This document shows positions 32,230 to 39,989 of a DNA stretch of 57,027 nt, in pieces (position 1 is the first letter of the stretch; each line of letters starts with the position of its first letter). Origin of the DNA: Patescibacteria group bacterium UBA1875 (GTDB taxonomy: Bacteria; Patescibacteriota; CPR2; UBA1875). The position numbers and the translations under genes were made by a program. The notes under the pieces were generated by a model. That model ran no database searches, was not told the origin of the DNA, and saw only the letters and a program-made list of their open reading frames with translations. Location of the stretch: the NCBI GenBank assembly GCA_002338125.1, contig DDHN01000008.1, positions 176,363-233,389 of the forward strand. The letters are read 5' to 3'.

Positions 32230-33066
32230 CTAAATTATAGCAGCTACCCCAACTGATAACAGTAAAAGCATCAAGGCGGACATAGCCAGTGAAAGCCTAA
32301 AACTCCTTAAATGCTTTGATGAAGTATGAAGCCCAAGCTTACGGAGCATTACTCCGTCGAGGACGATAAGACCGAAAATAAGGGCCCAAATTAAGAAGTA
32401 TGGAGATCGAGATGGTAAAGTGGCATTAGAAACATCTATCTCAGGTATTAGAGTTGTTTCACCTAGGGTATTCTGTGATTGGCTAGCAAAAGCTGTTTTT
32501 GGCTTGCCGAAAAGTTGGACGATAACGGTTGTTGTTATCCCTTTAATCTTTCCATTCCCGACTGCTACCCCTATTTCCTGAAATCTATCATTCAAAATGT
32601 TTTCGCGGTGAGTTGGGCTATTCATCCATGCATTTACTACTTCCTTCGAATTTTCAAAGCCCCGGGCAAGATTTTCTCCAGCTAGTTCATAGCGATATCC
32701 GGTTTCTGAAATGAAGTTCCAAGCAGTTTCGCCGTCAGGTCCAATATGGTCCCAATAGTTTTTAGCAAACATATCTGATAGCTTTTTCTCGGCGGCTAAA
32801 TTTAAGGTTTTGTTCTCATAAAGCATCGACAGATTATTATCTTTCCTCTCAATGTTTGAAAGAGTGATGATGTTTTTCTTTAAAGTCTCAGTATTTGCAC
32901 CTAATACAGTGGGGCCTGAATAATATGTAACTCCCAACCCTAATTGGGCTACCATTAATAAAACGAGGTATATAGAGAGGGCATTATGTCTGAGAGCATG
33001 TGGCCTAAAAGCGTTCCCTCGGTGCGGTACAAGCAAGTGTTTTAAAAGTTTCCTAAATCGTTTCAA
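32230..33066 (-). CDS. Membrane-anchored CAP/SCP-domain protein
   Basis: This 278-residue protein has an N-terminal transmembrane segment (about residues 30-52). An extracytoplasmic CAP domain of the PR-1/YkwD type follows (KNYWDHIGPDGETAWNFI, YELAGENLARGF, WMNSPTHRENILNDRFQEIGVAV). Two further hydrophobic stretches lie near the C-terminus (YFLIWALIFGLIVLDGVML and LAMSALMLLLLSVGVAAII). Bacterial CAP proteins are secreted, and their activity is mostly undefined. It overlaps the response-regulator gene by 14 nt, so the two are co-expressed. Confidence 0.85.
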   Translation of the reverse strand: MKRFRKLLKHLLVPHRGNAFRPHALRHNALSIYLVLLMVAQLGLGVTYYSGPTVLGANTETLKKNIITLSNIERKDNNLSMLYENKTLNLAAEKKLSDMFAKNYWDHIGPDGETAWNFISETGYRYELAGENLARGFENSKEVVNAWMNSPTHRENILNDRFQEIGVAVGNGKIKGITTTVIVQLFGKPKTAFASQSQNTLGETTLIPEIDVSNATLPSRSPYFLIWALIFGLIVLDGVMLRKLGLHTSSKHLRSFRLSLAMSALMLLLLSVGVAAII

Positions 33067-33439
33067 TTTCTTTCTCCGCTATTACCCTGTTTATAGTTTG
33101 ACATAAACTTTCTGGTGTAGAACTTACTTTTAAGACAAATTCATCGGCACCATAAGTAAGACATTTATCCCGATTGAAATTATCTCCATAATTAGTATAC
33201 ACCACAATCGGAGTTTTGACTGTTTTGAAATCAGCTCTTAACATCCCTAAAACGTCAATACCAGAGATACCGGGAAGCATCAAGTCGAGAACTATAATAT
33301 CGAAATCTTCACTTTTCGCTTTTTCTAAAGCTGATGTTCCTTCATGGCAAATAATAACATTAAAGTTTTCCATCCGAAATTTCTGAGCATACATTGCCCC
33401 TAATTGCTTATCGTCCTCTATTAACAACATTTTTTTCAT
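33053..33439 (-). CDS. Single-domain response regulator
   Basis: This 128-residue receiver domain begins MKKMLLIEDDKQLG. The phospho-acceptor aspartate lies in IIVLDLMLPGISG, threonine/tyrosine in VVYTNYG and lysine in FVLKVSS. No output domain is present. It is followed by and overlaps the CAP-domain gene. No kinase is adjacent; the nearest is at 27754-29424. A TATTTT hexamer lies 7 nt ahead of the ATG. Confidence 0.85.
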   Translation of the reverse strand: MKKMLLIEDDKQLGAMYAQKFRMENFNVIICHEGTSALEKAKSEDFDIIVLDLMLPGISGIDVLGMLRADFKTVKTPIVVYTNYGDNFNRDKCLTYGADEFVLKVSSTPESLCQTINRVIAEKEIETI

Positions 33440-33572
33440 TTTATTTAAAATACCACGGAGGATTCAGTGGTATTTATTCCCCCTATGTTTGTATTATATC
33501 AGAGAATAACATAAAACAAACCAATTATATTTACTCGTATAGTGATTTGTGTTATTATTCGGTTTGCAAATT

Positions 33573-33998
33573 ATGGAAAAAACAATCCCATTATTGCCTT
33601 TTGGATACCAAGTTCTCTCAGAAAAAAAGAAAGAACTTCTTTCGATTATTTCCAGTAAAAAAAAGCTAACAGTTGAAAGGCAAAGAGAGCTCAATAATGC
33701 TCGGAAGGAGTTAGCAGAGATAGAATCAATATTATCAGAAGGATATATTCGAGAGTTTGATGAAAAAAATCCCGCTCAAGTTCAAATTGGTTCAACAGTG
33801 TTATTGGAAAATTTAACTACCTCTGATAAGAGAGAGTTTACAATTCTTTCGCGCTCTACAGCTGCTCCTTTAAAAGGTATAATTTCTAATGAGTCGCCAC
33901 TAGCCCAAAAGATGTTAGGCTTAAATCTTGGAAATACTTTTAAGTTTAAAAATAATTATGGCCAAGAAGAGACTTTTAAAATAAGGAATATTGAATAG
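33573..33998 (+). CDS. GreA/GreB-like transcription factor
   Basis: This is a 141-residue Gre-type protein from the ATG at 33573. The N-terminal half is a helical hairpin (SEKKKELLSIISSKKKLTVERQRELNNARKELAEIESI). The C-terminal half is FKBP-like (VQIGSTVLLENLTTSDKREFTILS to LGLNLGNTFKF). GreA rescues backtracked RNA polymerase by transcript cleavage. The tip sequence differs from standard GreA, where acidic residues act, so activity is uncertain. The stop codon is directly followed by the first base of tRNA-Gln. Confidence 0.8.
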   Translation: MEKTIPLLPFGYQVLSEKKKELLSIISSKKKLTVERQRELNNARKELAEIESILSEGYIREFDEKNPAQVQIGSTVLLENLTTSDKREFTILSRSTAAPLKGIISNESPLAQKMLGLNLGNTFKFKNNYGQEETFKIRNIE

Positions 33999-34072
33999 TC
34001 GGGAGTAGCCAAGCGGCAAGGCAACGGGTTCTGGTCCCGTGATCGCAGGTTCGAATCCTGCCTCCCGAACCA
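33999..34072 (+). tRNA. tRNA-Gln (anticodon CTG), CCA encoded
   Basis: The acceptor TCGGGAG pairs with CTCCCGA. The anticodon arm ACGGG-TTCTGGT-CCCGT gives CTG. GGTTCGAATCC forms the T arm. The gene begins at the base after the greA-like stop codon, so it is almost certainly cut from that mRNA. Confidence 0.94.
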
Positions 34073-34093
34073 AAAGTTTTTATCAAATAATAA

Positions 34094-34864
34094 TTATACT
34101 GGTCTTAACGTTCCGGCAAATACCTGCCAAGCAAGAAGTGATTTTGCAACCAAGGAAAGTATAATATACATTCTTTCTCCGTAGAGATAGTCTTTCCACT
34201 TCCCTATCTTTTTGTATTGCAAGACCATATTTACAGCGAAAACATTGAAGAATAGAAAAAGTGAAAAGAAAATATAGTAAACGAAGTCAGGAGCACGATA
34301 ATCACCTTCTCCTGCAAAAGCAAGTGAAACGGCAATTGCTATCCAAGGGATAGCCCCGGCGATACAACCAAAAATAAAAGAGGTCCAGTTCGTTTTCTTT
34401 GTTGTTTGATTGTGGAGTTCCATCATCCATCCGAATAATATCATTGAAGCGTTTAAGAAGAATATCGACATTAGTGCAATTATGTCATAGATACCCGTGA
34501 GCATTGCAATTATAACAATCATTACAGAAGAAGAAAAAGAATATTCAATCCATCGAGCTAAGTTTGTTCCCTTTTGAAGATTTTTTTCATACCAATTCCT
34601 TATCGCTGGTGTCAATGAGATTAAGAAATGGGCAATAGCCGATAAAAATAGGAATGAAGCAACAGCTGGTCCAACCTTTAAATCGTAAATTGTCTCCGGA
34701 TTAGTGGCTAACTGGTTAATTTCTGGATTGAATTCCACGAAATAAGTTTTTAAGGGCAATGTAAAATCGTTTGCTAGTATCAACATAGCTAACCCTTGAG
34801 CAAAGTGCAAGAAGCCCATAAACAAATTAAATTTTTTTAGACCCGTGTTGGTAATTTTGGACAT
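34094..34864 (-). CDS. Heliorhodopsin
   Basis: This 256-residue seven-helix protein matches heliorhodopsin along its length: FNLFMGFLHFAQGLAMLIL, ARWIEYSFSSSVMIVIIAML, NASMILFGWMMELHN, NVFAVNMVLQYKKIGKWKDY, LYGERMYIILSLVAKS and LAWQVFAGTLRP. Lys241 in the last helix is the retinal Schiff-base lysine and Glu107 the counterion, in the same numbering as HeR-48C12. Heliorhodopsins lie inverted in the membrane, do not pump ions strongly and have unsettled roles. An AGGAGG site and a 16-nt gap place it in an operon behind gltX. No retinal-synthesis gene is nearby. Confidence 0.96.
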   Translation of the reverse strand: MSKITNTGLKKFNLFMGFLHFAQGLAMLILANDFTLPLKTYFVEFNPEINQLATNPETIYDLKVGPAVASFLFLSAIAHFLISLTPAIRNWYEKNLQKGTNLARWIEYSFSSSVMIVIIAMLTGIYDIIALMSIFFLNASMILFGWMMELHNQTTKKTNWTSFIFGCIAGAIPWIAIAVSLAFAGEGDYRAPDFVYYIFFSLFLFFNVFAVNMVLQYKKIGKWKDYLYGERMYIILSLVAKSLLAWQVFAGTLRPV

Positions 34865-34880
34865 AATACCTCCTATTTTA

Positions 34881-36299
34881 TTATTTTAATACATCCAATG
34901 CATAAGAAATTCTGTTAAGAGATTCTTTTTTGCCTAGAACCCACATTAATTCACTTGGACTAGGAGACTTTTCAAGACCGGAAAGCGCTACCCTAACTGG
35001 CCAGAAAACATCACCATTTGAAAGATTATTTTTAGAAACTATCTCGATTAAAAGATTGTTAAAGTCAATAATTTCCTTGGGCCAAGTATTTTTCAATAGT
35101 TTCTCGTAAGTTGCTTTTAGTCCTTTCGAGGTTGCGTCAATACTTGATTTTTTGAATACGAGTAATGATTTATCATATTTAGGCTTTTTTACGTAGTAGT
35201 CTATTCCTTTTGTAATATCGTACAAAGTGATTAATCGGGACTTTTCTATTTCTAAAATTCTATCGAAATTATTCTTGCTAGTAATCTTAGAGTTTGGGTA
35301 AAGTTCTTTAATCACTCTTTTTAACTTGTCGTTATCACTTTTCCTGATATACTGGCCATTTATCCAATTTAATTTTTCGATGTCGAAAACAGCAGGTGCC
35401 TTACTGACTCTTTTTAGACTGAAATATTTAATTAATTCCTGGCAATTAAATATTTCTTTTTCAGTTCCATCATTCCAGCCCAAAAGAGCCAAAAAGTTAA
35501 GCATAGCCTCTGGGAGATAGCCTTGTTCTTTGTAATCAAGAATTGCTGTATCTCCATGGCGCTTGGAAAGTTTTTTCTTATCTATACCAATAATATGGGG
35601 CATATGTGAAAATCGTGGAGTATCCCAACCAAAAGCTTTATAGATAGCAATATGTTTTGGAGTTGAGGGGATCCACTCTTCCCCTCTTATGACATCGGTA
35701 ATACCGGCTTCATGATCATCTATGATTGATGCTAAATGGTATGTCGGAAACCCATCTGCTTTTAGAATGATTTGGTCATCGGAAATATTGTAATCTATTT
35801 CCATTTTCCCTCTTATCCCATCATTCCAAATTGCTTTACCTTTATGAGGCATTTTAAAACGAATAACATGAGGCCTTCCTTCATTTTGTAATTTTTTTAT
35901 CTCTTCTTTCGTAAGATTACGACATTTTCCGTCGTAACCGGGAGGCAATTTCTTTTCTATTTGTTTTGCTCTTAATTTTGTAAGTCTTTCCTTTGAACAA
36001 AAACACTTATAGGCTAATCCGTTATCAACTAATTGTTCTGCGTATTTTTTATGAATATTTTTTCTCTTTGATTGATACACCACCTTACCGTCATAACTTA
36101 ATCCGAGCCATTTAAGTGACTCTTCGATATATTCAATTGCCTCGGGGATAAATCTTTCGCGGTCAGTATCCTCAATTCTTAATAAAAACTTACCATTATT
36201 ATGCTTAGCCCAAAGATAAGCAAAAACTGCTGTGCGGATATTGCCAACATGAAGCTTACCGGTTGGGCTCGGTGCAAACCTGGTAATAACTTTTTGCAT
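34881..36299 (-). CDS. gltX: Glutamyl-tRNA synthetase
   Basis: This 472-residue class I synthetase has RFAPSPTGKLHVGNIRTA (HIGH-type motif HVGN). It also has FLLRIEDTDRERF, RGEEWIPSTPKHIAIYKAFGW and the KMSKS-equivalent KKLSKRHGD, followed by the helical anticodon-binding domain. In bacteria without GlnRS it may also charge tRNA-Gln for amidation; that cannot be decided here. A TAAAAT lies exactly 6 nt before the ATG. Its close follower is the heliorhodopsin gene. Confidence 0.95.
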   Translation of the reverse strand: MQKVITRFAPSPTGKLHVGNIRTAVFAYLWAKHNNGKFLLRIEDTDRERFIPEAIEYIEESLKWLGLSYDGKVVYQSKRKNIHKKYAEQLVDNGLAYKCFCSKERLTKLRAKQIEKKLPPGYDGKCRNLTKEEIKKLQNEGRPHVIRFKMPHKGKAIWNDGIRGKMEIDYNISDDQIILKADGFPTYHLASIIDDHEAGITDVIRGEEWIPSTPKHIAIYKAFGWDTPRFSHMPHIIGIDKKKLSKRHGDTAILDYKEQGYLPEAMLNFLALLGWNDGTEKEIFNCQELIKYFSLKRVSKAPAVFDIEKLNWINGQYIRKSDNDKLKRVIKELYPNSKITSKNNFDRILEIEKSRLITLYDITKGIDYYVKKPKYDKSLLVFKKSSIDATSKGLKATYEKLLKNTWPKEIIDFNNLLIEIVSKNNLSNGDVFWPVRVALSGLEKSPSPSELMWVLGKKESLNRISYALDVLK

Positions 36300-36305
36300 A
36301 TTTAT

Positions 36306-36311
36306 ATTTTA
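36306..36311 (-). promoter_or_regulatory. Leaderless-type -10 for gltX
   Basis: TAAAAT plus ATAAAT is followed directly by the ATG at 36299. No Shine-Dalgarno is present. Confidence 0.5.
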
Positions 36312-36352
36312 AGTCATCATCAGGATTATATAAAGGGAAATTAAGTTTAAAA

Positions 36353-36931
36353 TTATTTACGACTGAAAATTCTTTTTTTCTTTTCCTTTTGATCATTATT
36401 ATTTTCTTTTGGTTTATTGATAGGCTTTCCTGATAGAGTGAATTTCTGAGGATTTTTATCCATATCTATAAAATCATCAACTTCGGTAAGTAATTTCTGA
36501 GATGTGGATTTACCGAAAGAAATAACTTCAGCTCGACAGCCCTCAGCCTTAGCATGATGCAACAAATCGGAATAATCTCCATCTCCGGAACATAAGACAA
36601 TAACATCTAATTTTGGTGCCATTTTAAGAACGTCGACAGCAATACCAACATCCCAATCGCCTTTTTTCTGTCCGGAAACAAAAGTTTGTAATTCTTTCTT
36701 CTTGACCTCAAACCCAATGTTCCCTAGGGCGTCGAAAAAATTTTGCTCTTCTGGCATCTCTGCTTGTATGGTATAAGCGATTGCTCTAATAAGTTGTCTG
36801 CTATCAACAGCTTCCTTTAATATTTCATCGAAATTAACTTTATAACCATAAAGAGCCTTGGCACTATAATACAAATTTTGCACATCAACAAAAACACCAA
36901 CTCTTTGATAAGGATTTTTTAAATTTCCCAT
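36353..36931 (-). CDS. NYN/LabA-like PIN-fold protein
   Basis: In this 192-residue protein, residues about 9-150 form a NYN domain. It has an acidic FVDVQNLYYSAK, then KGDWDVGIAVDVLKMA and VLCSGDGDYSDLLHHAKAEGCRAEVISFG. The aspartates would bind Mg2+ as in PIN-type RNases, so it is a probable RNA nuclease. The tail (KENNNDQKEKKKRIFSRK) is disordered and basic, which suits nucleic-acid binding. AGGAGATCT precedes the ATG. It is last in the run from 39946 down to here. Confidence 0.85.
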   Translation of the reverse strand: MGNLKNPYQRVGVFVDVQNLYYSAKALYGYKVNFDEILKEAVDSRQLIRAIAYTIQAEMPEEQNFFDALGNIGFEVKKKELQTFVSGQKKGDWDVGIAVDVLKMAPKLDVIVLCSGDGDYSDLLHHAKAEGCRAEVISFGKSTSQKLLTEVDDFIDMDKNPQKFTLSGKPINKPKENNNDQKEKKKRIFSRK

Positions 36932-36943
36932 AGATCTCCTTTT

Positions 36944-37297
36944 TTAAAAATTAATTCTTTCGGCTGGAAGATTCATTTCTTCCCATTCGTTCATTTCGTT
37001 TCTTCTATATATGGTTATTTTATGAACTTTTTCTTCATCTGATAAAACATATTCGATATCGGCTTTTGAGCCCCCAGCGCCTTTATGATAATGTGTCTTT
37101 TTGTCAATTATTTTAGGCCTTGTAGCTCTTTCAATTCTTAGCTTTCCAAGGGGTGAAGTGAATTCCATTTTTTCGATAATGGTAGTAATCTCTTGTCCAG
37201 TGTCATCTTCTCTTGTTTCTGCTTCTTGAAATTCTGAAAAATCATCGAATTTTTCTTTGGCTTTTTCTTTCAACTCATACCATTTTTCGTCGTTCAT
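36944..37297 (-). CDS. Uncharacterised acidic protein
   Basis: No named family is recognised. From ATG 37297 it has 117 residues. A charged helical start (NDEKWYELKEKAKEKFDDFSEF) is followed by a compact beta-rich half (EKMEFTSPLGKLRIERATRPKI, ADIEYVLSDEEKVHKITIYRR). ATG 37297 is chosen over a TTG 9 nt upstream because TTGGAG precedes it and it forms an ATGA overlap with the phosphatase stop. It is soluble and translationally coupled to the phosphatase gene. Confidence 0.7.
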   Translation of the reverse strand: MNDEKWYELKEKAKEKFDDFSEFQEAETREDDTGQEITTIIEKMEFTSPLGKLRIERATRPKIIDKKTHYHKGAGGSKADIEYVLSDEEKVHKITIYRRNEMNEWEEMNLPAERINF

Positions 37298-37905
37298 ACT
37301 CTCCAACCTTCTGCTTCCACATATTCGTTATATTCTACCTTTTTACATTTTAACTTATTATCAAAGATAATTGAAGTTACCGAGGCATGTTTGACGGATA
37401 AACGCATTAATTCCGAAAGTGGTCTTTCCTCAAAAAACAATCTGGCGGTAAGGATTGGATCGGCGTGAAAAACCAGGGCAACGTTTTGGCCTTGATGTTT
37501 TTCTACAATATCAAAAATTTTGCCTACAACTCTTTTTTGGATGCAGAGTAGCGATTCTCCGAGCGTAGCTGAAAATTTTATTGGATCTTTGCGAAAAGCT
37601 TCGATATCTTCTTTTTTTCTTTCGTCTCTTTTTAGGCCTTGCCATTTCTTGTAGTTAGACTCTATGAGCTCGTCAGCATACCTAATGGGTATTTGACCAT
37701 TTGAAAGAATCTTTGAAGTTTCTTTTGTTCTTCTGAGAGGGCTGGAATATATTATGCTGATATTATTTTTTTCAATAAATACCTTGCGTAATTTTTCAAC
37801 CTGTTTTACCCCTCGTTCTGAAAGTTTGAACCCTGGTAACCTGATATATTCAATATCATTGGGATTATAGACTTCACCGTGCCTTATAAGGAAAATTTTT
37901 GTCAT
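37294..37905 (-). CDS. Histidine phosphatase (phosphoglycerate mutase-like)
   Basis: This 203-residue protein has the catalytic RHG motif at its N-terminus (FLIRHGEVYNP). Other motifs are YSSPLRRTKETSKIL and the second histidine in LVFHADPIL. The family includes cofactor-dependent phosphoglycerate mutases and many broad phosphatases; the substrate cannot be read. Its start overlaps the stop of the zinc-ribbon gene (ATGA) and its stop overlaps the next start, so three genes are tightly coupled. Confidence 0.85.
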   Translation of the reverse strand: MTKIFLIRHGEVYNPNDIEYIRLPGFKLSERGVKQVEKLRKVFIEKNNISIIYSSPLRRTKETSKILSNGQIPIRYADELIESNYKKWQGLKRDERKKEDIEAFRKDPIKFSATLGESLLCIQKRVVGKIFDIVEKHQGQNVALVFHADPILTARLFFEERPLSELMRLSVKHASVTSIIFDNKLKCKKVEYNEYVEAEGWRV

Positions 37906-38828
37906 ATTGTCAGGATAATACTTTCGGCGATTTTTAACAATTCTTCTTGACTCAATTTATCTGAAAATATCGTATAATTTACCCCGTCTTTTACAAAATA
38001 GATAGTGTTGAAATCAACAGTATATAAATTAACATCTTTTATAATCTGGGATGTATAATGTGCGGTCTTGTTCTTGATATATGTTTCGTAAATATCATTA
38101 TTTTGATTGCTCGTAGTTTCTGCTGTTATTTGGATTTGGTAGTCTTTTTCAAAATGGGTGTAAACATATTTGACTTTCGTTGGTTCTGCGCTTGAGAGAT
38201 AAGACAGTGAATAGCCAGGTGTCATGTATGAAGGCTCGGCATATTCAAAATTAGCTTGTTCTTTAATACTTGTTTTAATTTTCTCTTCATTTAAAGCATA
38301 GTTGTTGACGTAATAAACTAAAAATCCGAAACCTAAGATTATTAAAAAAATTGCTATAAAAAGAAAATATTTATTACTAATTTTTTTCTTTCTTTTTTTT
38401 GTGGTTGAGTTTTTTTTAGATATTTCCTCAGCCCCCTTACGAAAATATTCATTTAATAGAGCTTGTCTTTTTTTTGCGTTCTCCCTCATCTCATTCAAAT
38501 CTTTTTTATCTATAAACGGGTTTGATCCTTCAATGTCTTTTGATATCTGAGGCTTTTTAGTTGAAAGTTTCATATCGCGAGGTGATTCTAGCTCTGGCTC
38601 TTCGATTGGGTCTGGTTCATTTTCAAGTATTTTAAAACCATTGTGGTCCGTCCTCATACGACTGCTTTTGATGATATTGTTTTTTGGTTTTCTTTTGTCT
38701 AGCTTTTTTGTATAGGATTCTTCTAGTAGTTCTGTTGGATCTTTGGTAACCTCGCCACAAAAAGCACAATAAACCTTTCCGTTAAGTCTAATGCCTTTTG
38801 TTTCTTTGTTGCAATGCGGGCAAATCAT
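37902..38828 (-). CDS. Zinc-ribbon, single-span membrane protein
   Basis: This 308-residue protein starts with a zinc ribbon (MICPHCNKETKG and YCAFCGE). A long disordered charged region follows (about residues 30-150). One transmembrane helix comes next (YFLFIAIFLIILGFGFLVYYV, about 157-177), then an extracytoplasmic domain of about 130 residues with no recognised family. The topology places the zinc ribbon in the cytosol. It is coupled to the phosphatase downstream. Such ribbon-TM proteins are frequent and mostly unstudied. Confidence 0.75.
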   Translation of the reverse strand: MICPHCNKETKGIRLNGKVYCAFCGEVTKDPTELLEESYTKKLDKRKPKNNIIKSSRMRTDHNGFKILENEPDPIEEPELESPRDMKLSTKKPQISKDIEGSNPFIDKKDLNEMRENAKKRQALLNEYFRKGAEEISKKNSTTKKRKKKISNKYFLFIAIFLIILGFGFLVYYVNNYALNEEKIKTSIKEQANFEYAEPSYMTPGYSLSYLSSAEPTKVKYVYTHFEKDYQIQITAETTSNQNNDIYETYIKNKTAHYTSQIIKDVNLYTVDFNTIYFVKDGVNYTIFSDKLSQEELLKIAESIILTI

Positions 38829-38849
38829 CTTCCCCTCCCCTATGACTTA

Positions 38850-39824
38850 TTAAAATGGAGTATCAGTATTTATTTCAGAATCGAGATAAGGCGAACGATA
38901 AAGTTCAGTCCCTAATTGGGGGATATATTGGGTAAATTCATCAGATCCCCCGGTGCCGTGAATGTTATCATAAGTCATTCGAACTCTTGATGAGGCGAGA
39001 TCAAAGACATAAACGGTCATTGCCTCAGCCGTCATTGGTACGGTTGGACTGCCAAATTGTCTTTCTCCATGGTGAGAAAGAATTATATGCAAGACCTCAT
39101 CCAATAATTCTTCGGGCATGTCTTTTGAGGCTTTGTGTTTTACGAGTTCAGTCCCTAGAAAAACATGACCCAGTAATTTGCCTTTATTTTTGTAAATAAT
39201 CGTAGTATCCATCTCAAACTCTTCTATCTTTCCGATATCGTGGAGGACAATCCCAGTGTTTACAAGGTCCATATTTATTTTAGGGAAATGGTTTTTTATA
39301 GCCTGGGCCATTTTTAACATTTCCCAGGTATGTTCAAGCAAGCCACCGATATAGGCGTGATGGAGTTTATATGCGGCTGGGCCATTCTTGAAACCATTTT
39401 TAATCTTAGAATCCTTAAAAATATTATGTAGCAATTTTACAAGGTGAGGGTTTTTCATTTTTTTAATAACTTCTTCAACGTCTTGCCACATTTCTTCAAT
39501 GTTAAAATCAGATTTTTGTTGTAACTCAGCAACCTTAAATTTATCTGTTTTTTTGAGATTTGTTATTTTGAGTTGTGGTTTTCCCATAAATTCTTCAACG
39601 GTACCGTTGATTTCGACAACGTCACCTTCTTTGACTGTATCACAATTACCAAGATCATCTGACCATATTTTCCCTTTTATAGAGCCAGTATTATCAGAAA
39701 GTTCGATATCTACAAAAGGTTTATTATTCCTGGTAGCTCCTTTTTTATATGCTTTTACGGCAAAAACTTCTCCAAAAATTGCGTCACCGTTTATTAAGTT
39801 GTTTATATAAAGTTTTTTTGTCAT
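38850..39824 (-). CDS. yhaM: YhaM-type 3'-5' exoribonuclease (OB fold plus HD domain)
   Basis: In this 324-residue protein an N-terminal OB-fold (about residues 12-95) binds nucleic acid (KPFVDIELSDNTGSIKGKIW). The HD domain follows (HHAYIGGLLEHTWEML, IVLHDIGKIEEF, HIILSHHGERQFGSP). This order is that of Bacillus YhaM, a 3'-5' exonuclease acting on RNA and single-stranded DNA. The metal-binding H-HD-H-D residues are present. Its ATG shares one base with the stop of the small gene upstream (TAATG). Confidence 0.88.
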   Translation of the reverse strand: MTKKLYINNLINGDAIFGEVFAVKAYKKGATRNNKPFVDIELSDNTGSIKGKIWSDDLGNCDTVKEGDVVEINGTVEEFMGKPQLKITNLKKTDKFKVAELQQKSDFNIEEMWQDVEEVIKKMKNPHLVKLLHNIFKDSKIKNGFKNGPAAYKLHHAYIGGLLEHTWEMLKMAQAIKNHFPKINMDLVNTGIVLHDIGKIEEFEMDTTIIYKNKGKLLGHVFLGTELVKHKASKDMPEELLDEVLHIILSHHGERQFGSPTVPMTAEAMTVYVFDLASSRVRMTYDNIHGTGGSDEFTQYIPQLGTELYRSPYLDSEINTDTPF

Positions 39825-39946
39825 TAGTGAATTGTCCTTAGGGCAATATAGAAAAGAAAACCAAGTGATGATCCAACTACAATGCCCAAAGTAATGAAAA
39901 TGAACGAATAGTCATCGAGGCTTCGTTTATTCAAACCGCCCTCCAT
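39824..39946 (-). CDS. Small single-span membrane protein (40 residues)
   Basis: This 40-residue ORF has one hydrophobic helix (FIFITLGIVVGSSLGFLFYIAL) after a short charged start (MEGGLNKRSLDDYS). It resembles AtpI/AtpZ-like or other mini membrane proteins, but no family is certain. Support for reality comes from a TATAAT exactly 6 nt before its ATG and a TAATG stop/start overlap with yhaM. It could act in its own right or as a short upstream frame coupling translation of yhaM from a leaderless mRNA. Confidence 0.65.
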   Translation of the reverse strand: MEGGLNKRSLDDYSFIFITLGIVVGSSLGFLFYIALRTIH

Positions 39947-39952
39947 ATAAAT

Positions 39953-39958
39953 ATTATA
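39953..39958 (-). promoter_or_regulatory. Leaderless-type -10 for the yhaM operon
   Basis: TATAAT plus ATTTAT is followed directly by the ATG at 39946. Confidence 0.55.
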
Positions 39959-39989
39959 ACGTTTTGGTATTTTCGGTCAATAAAGCAAA

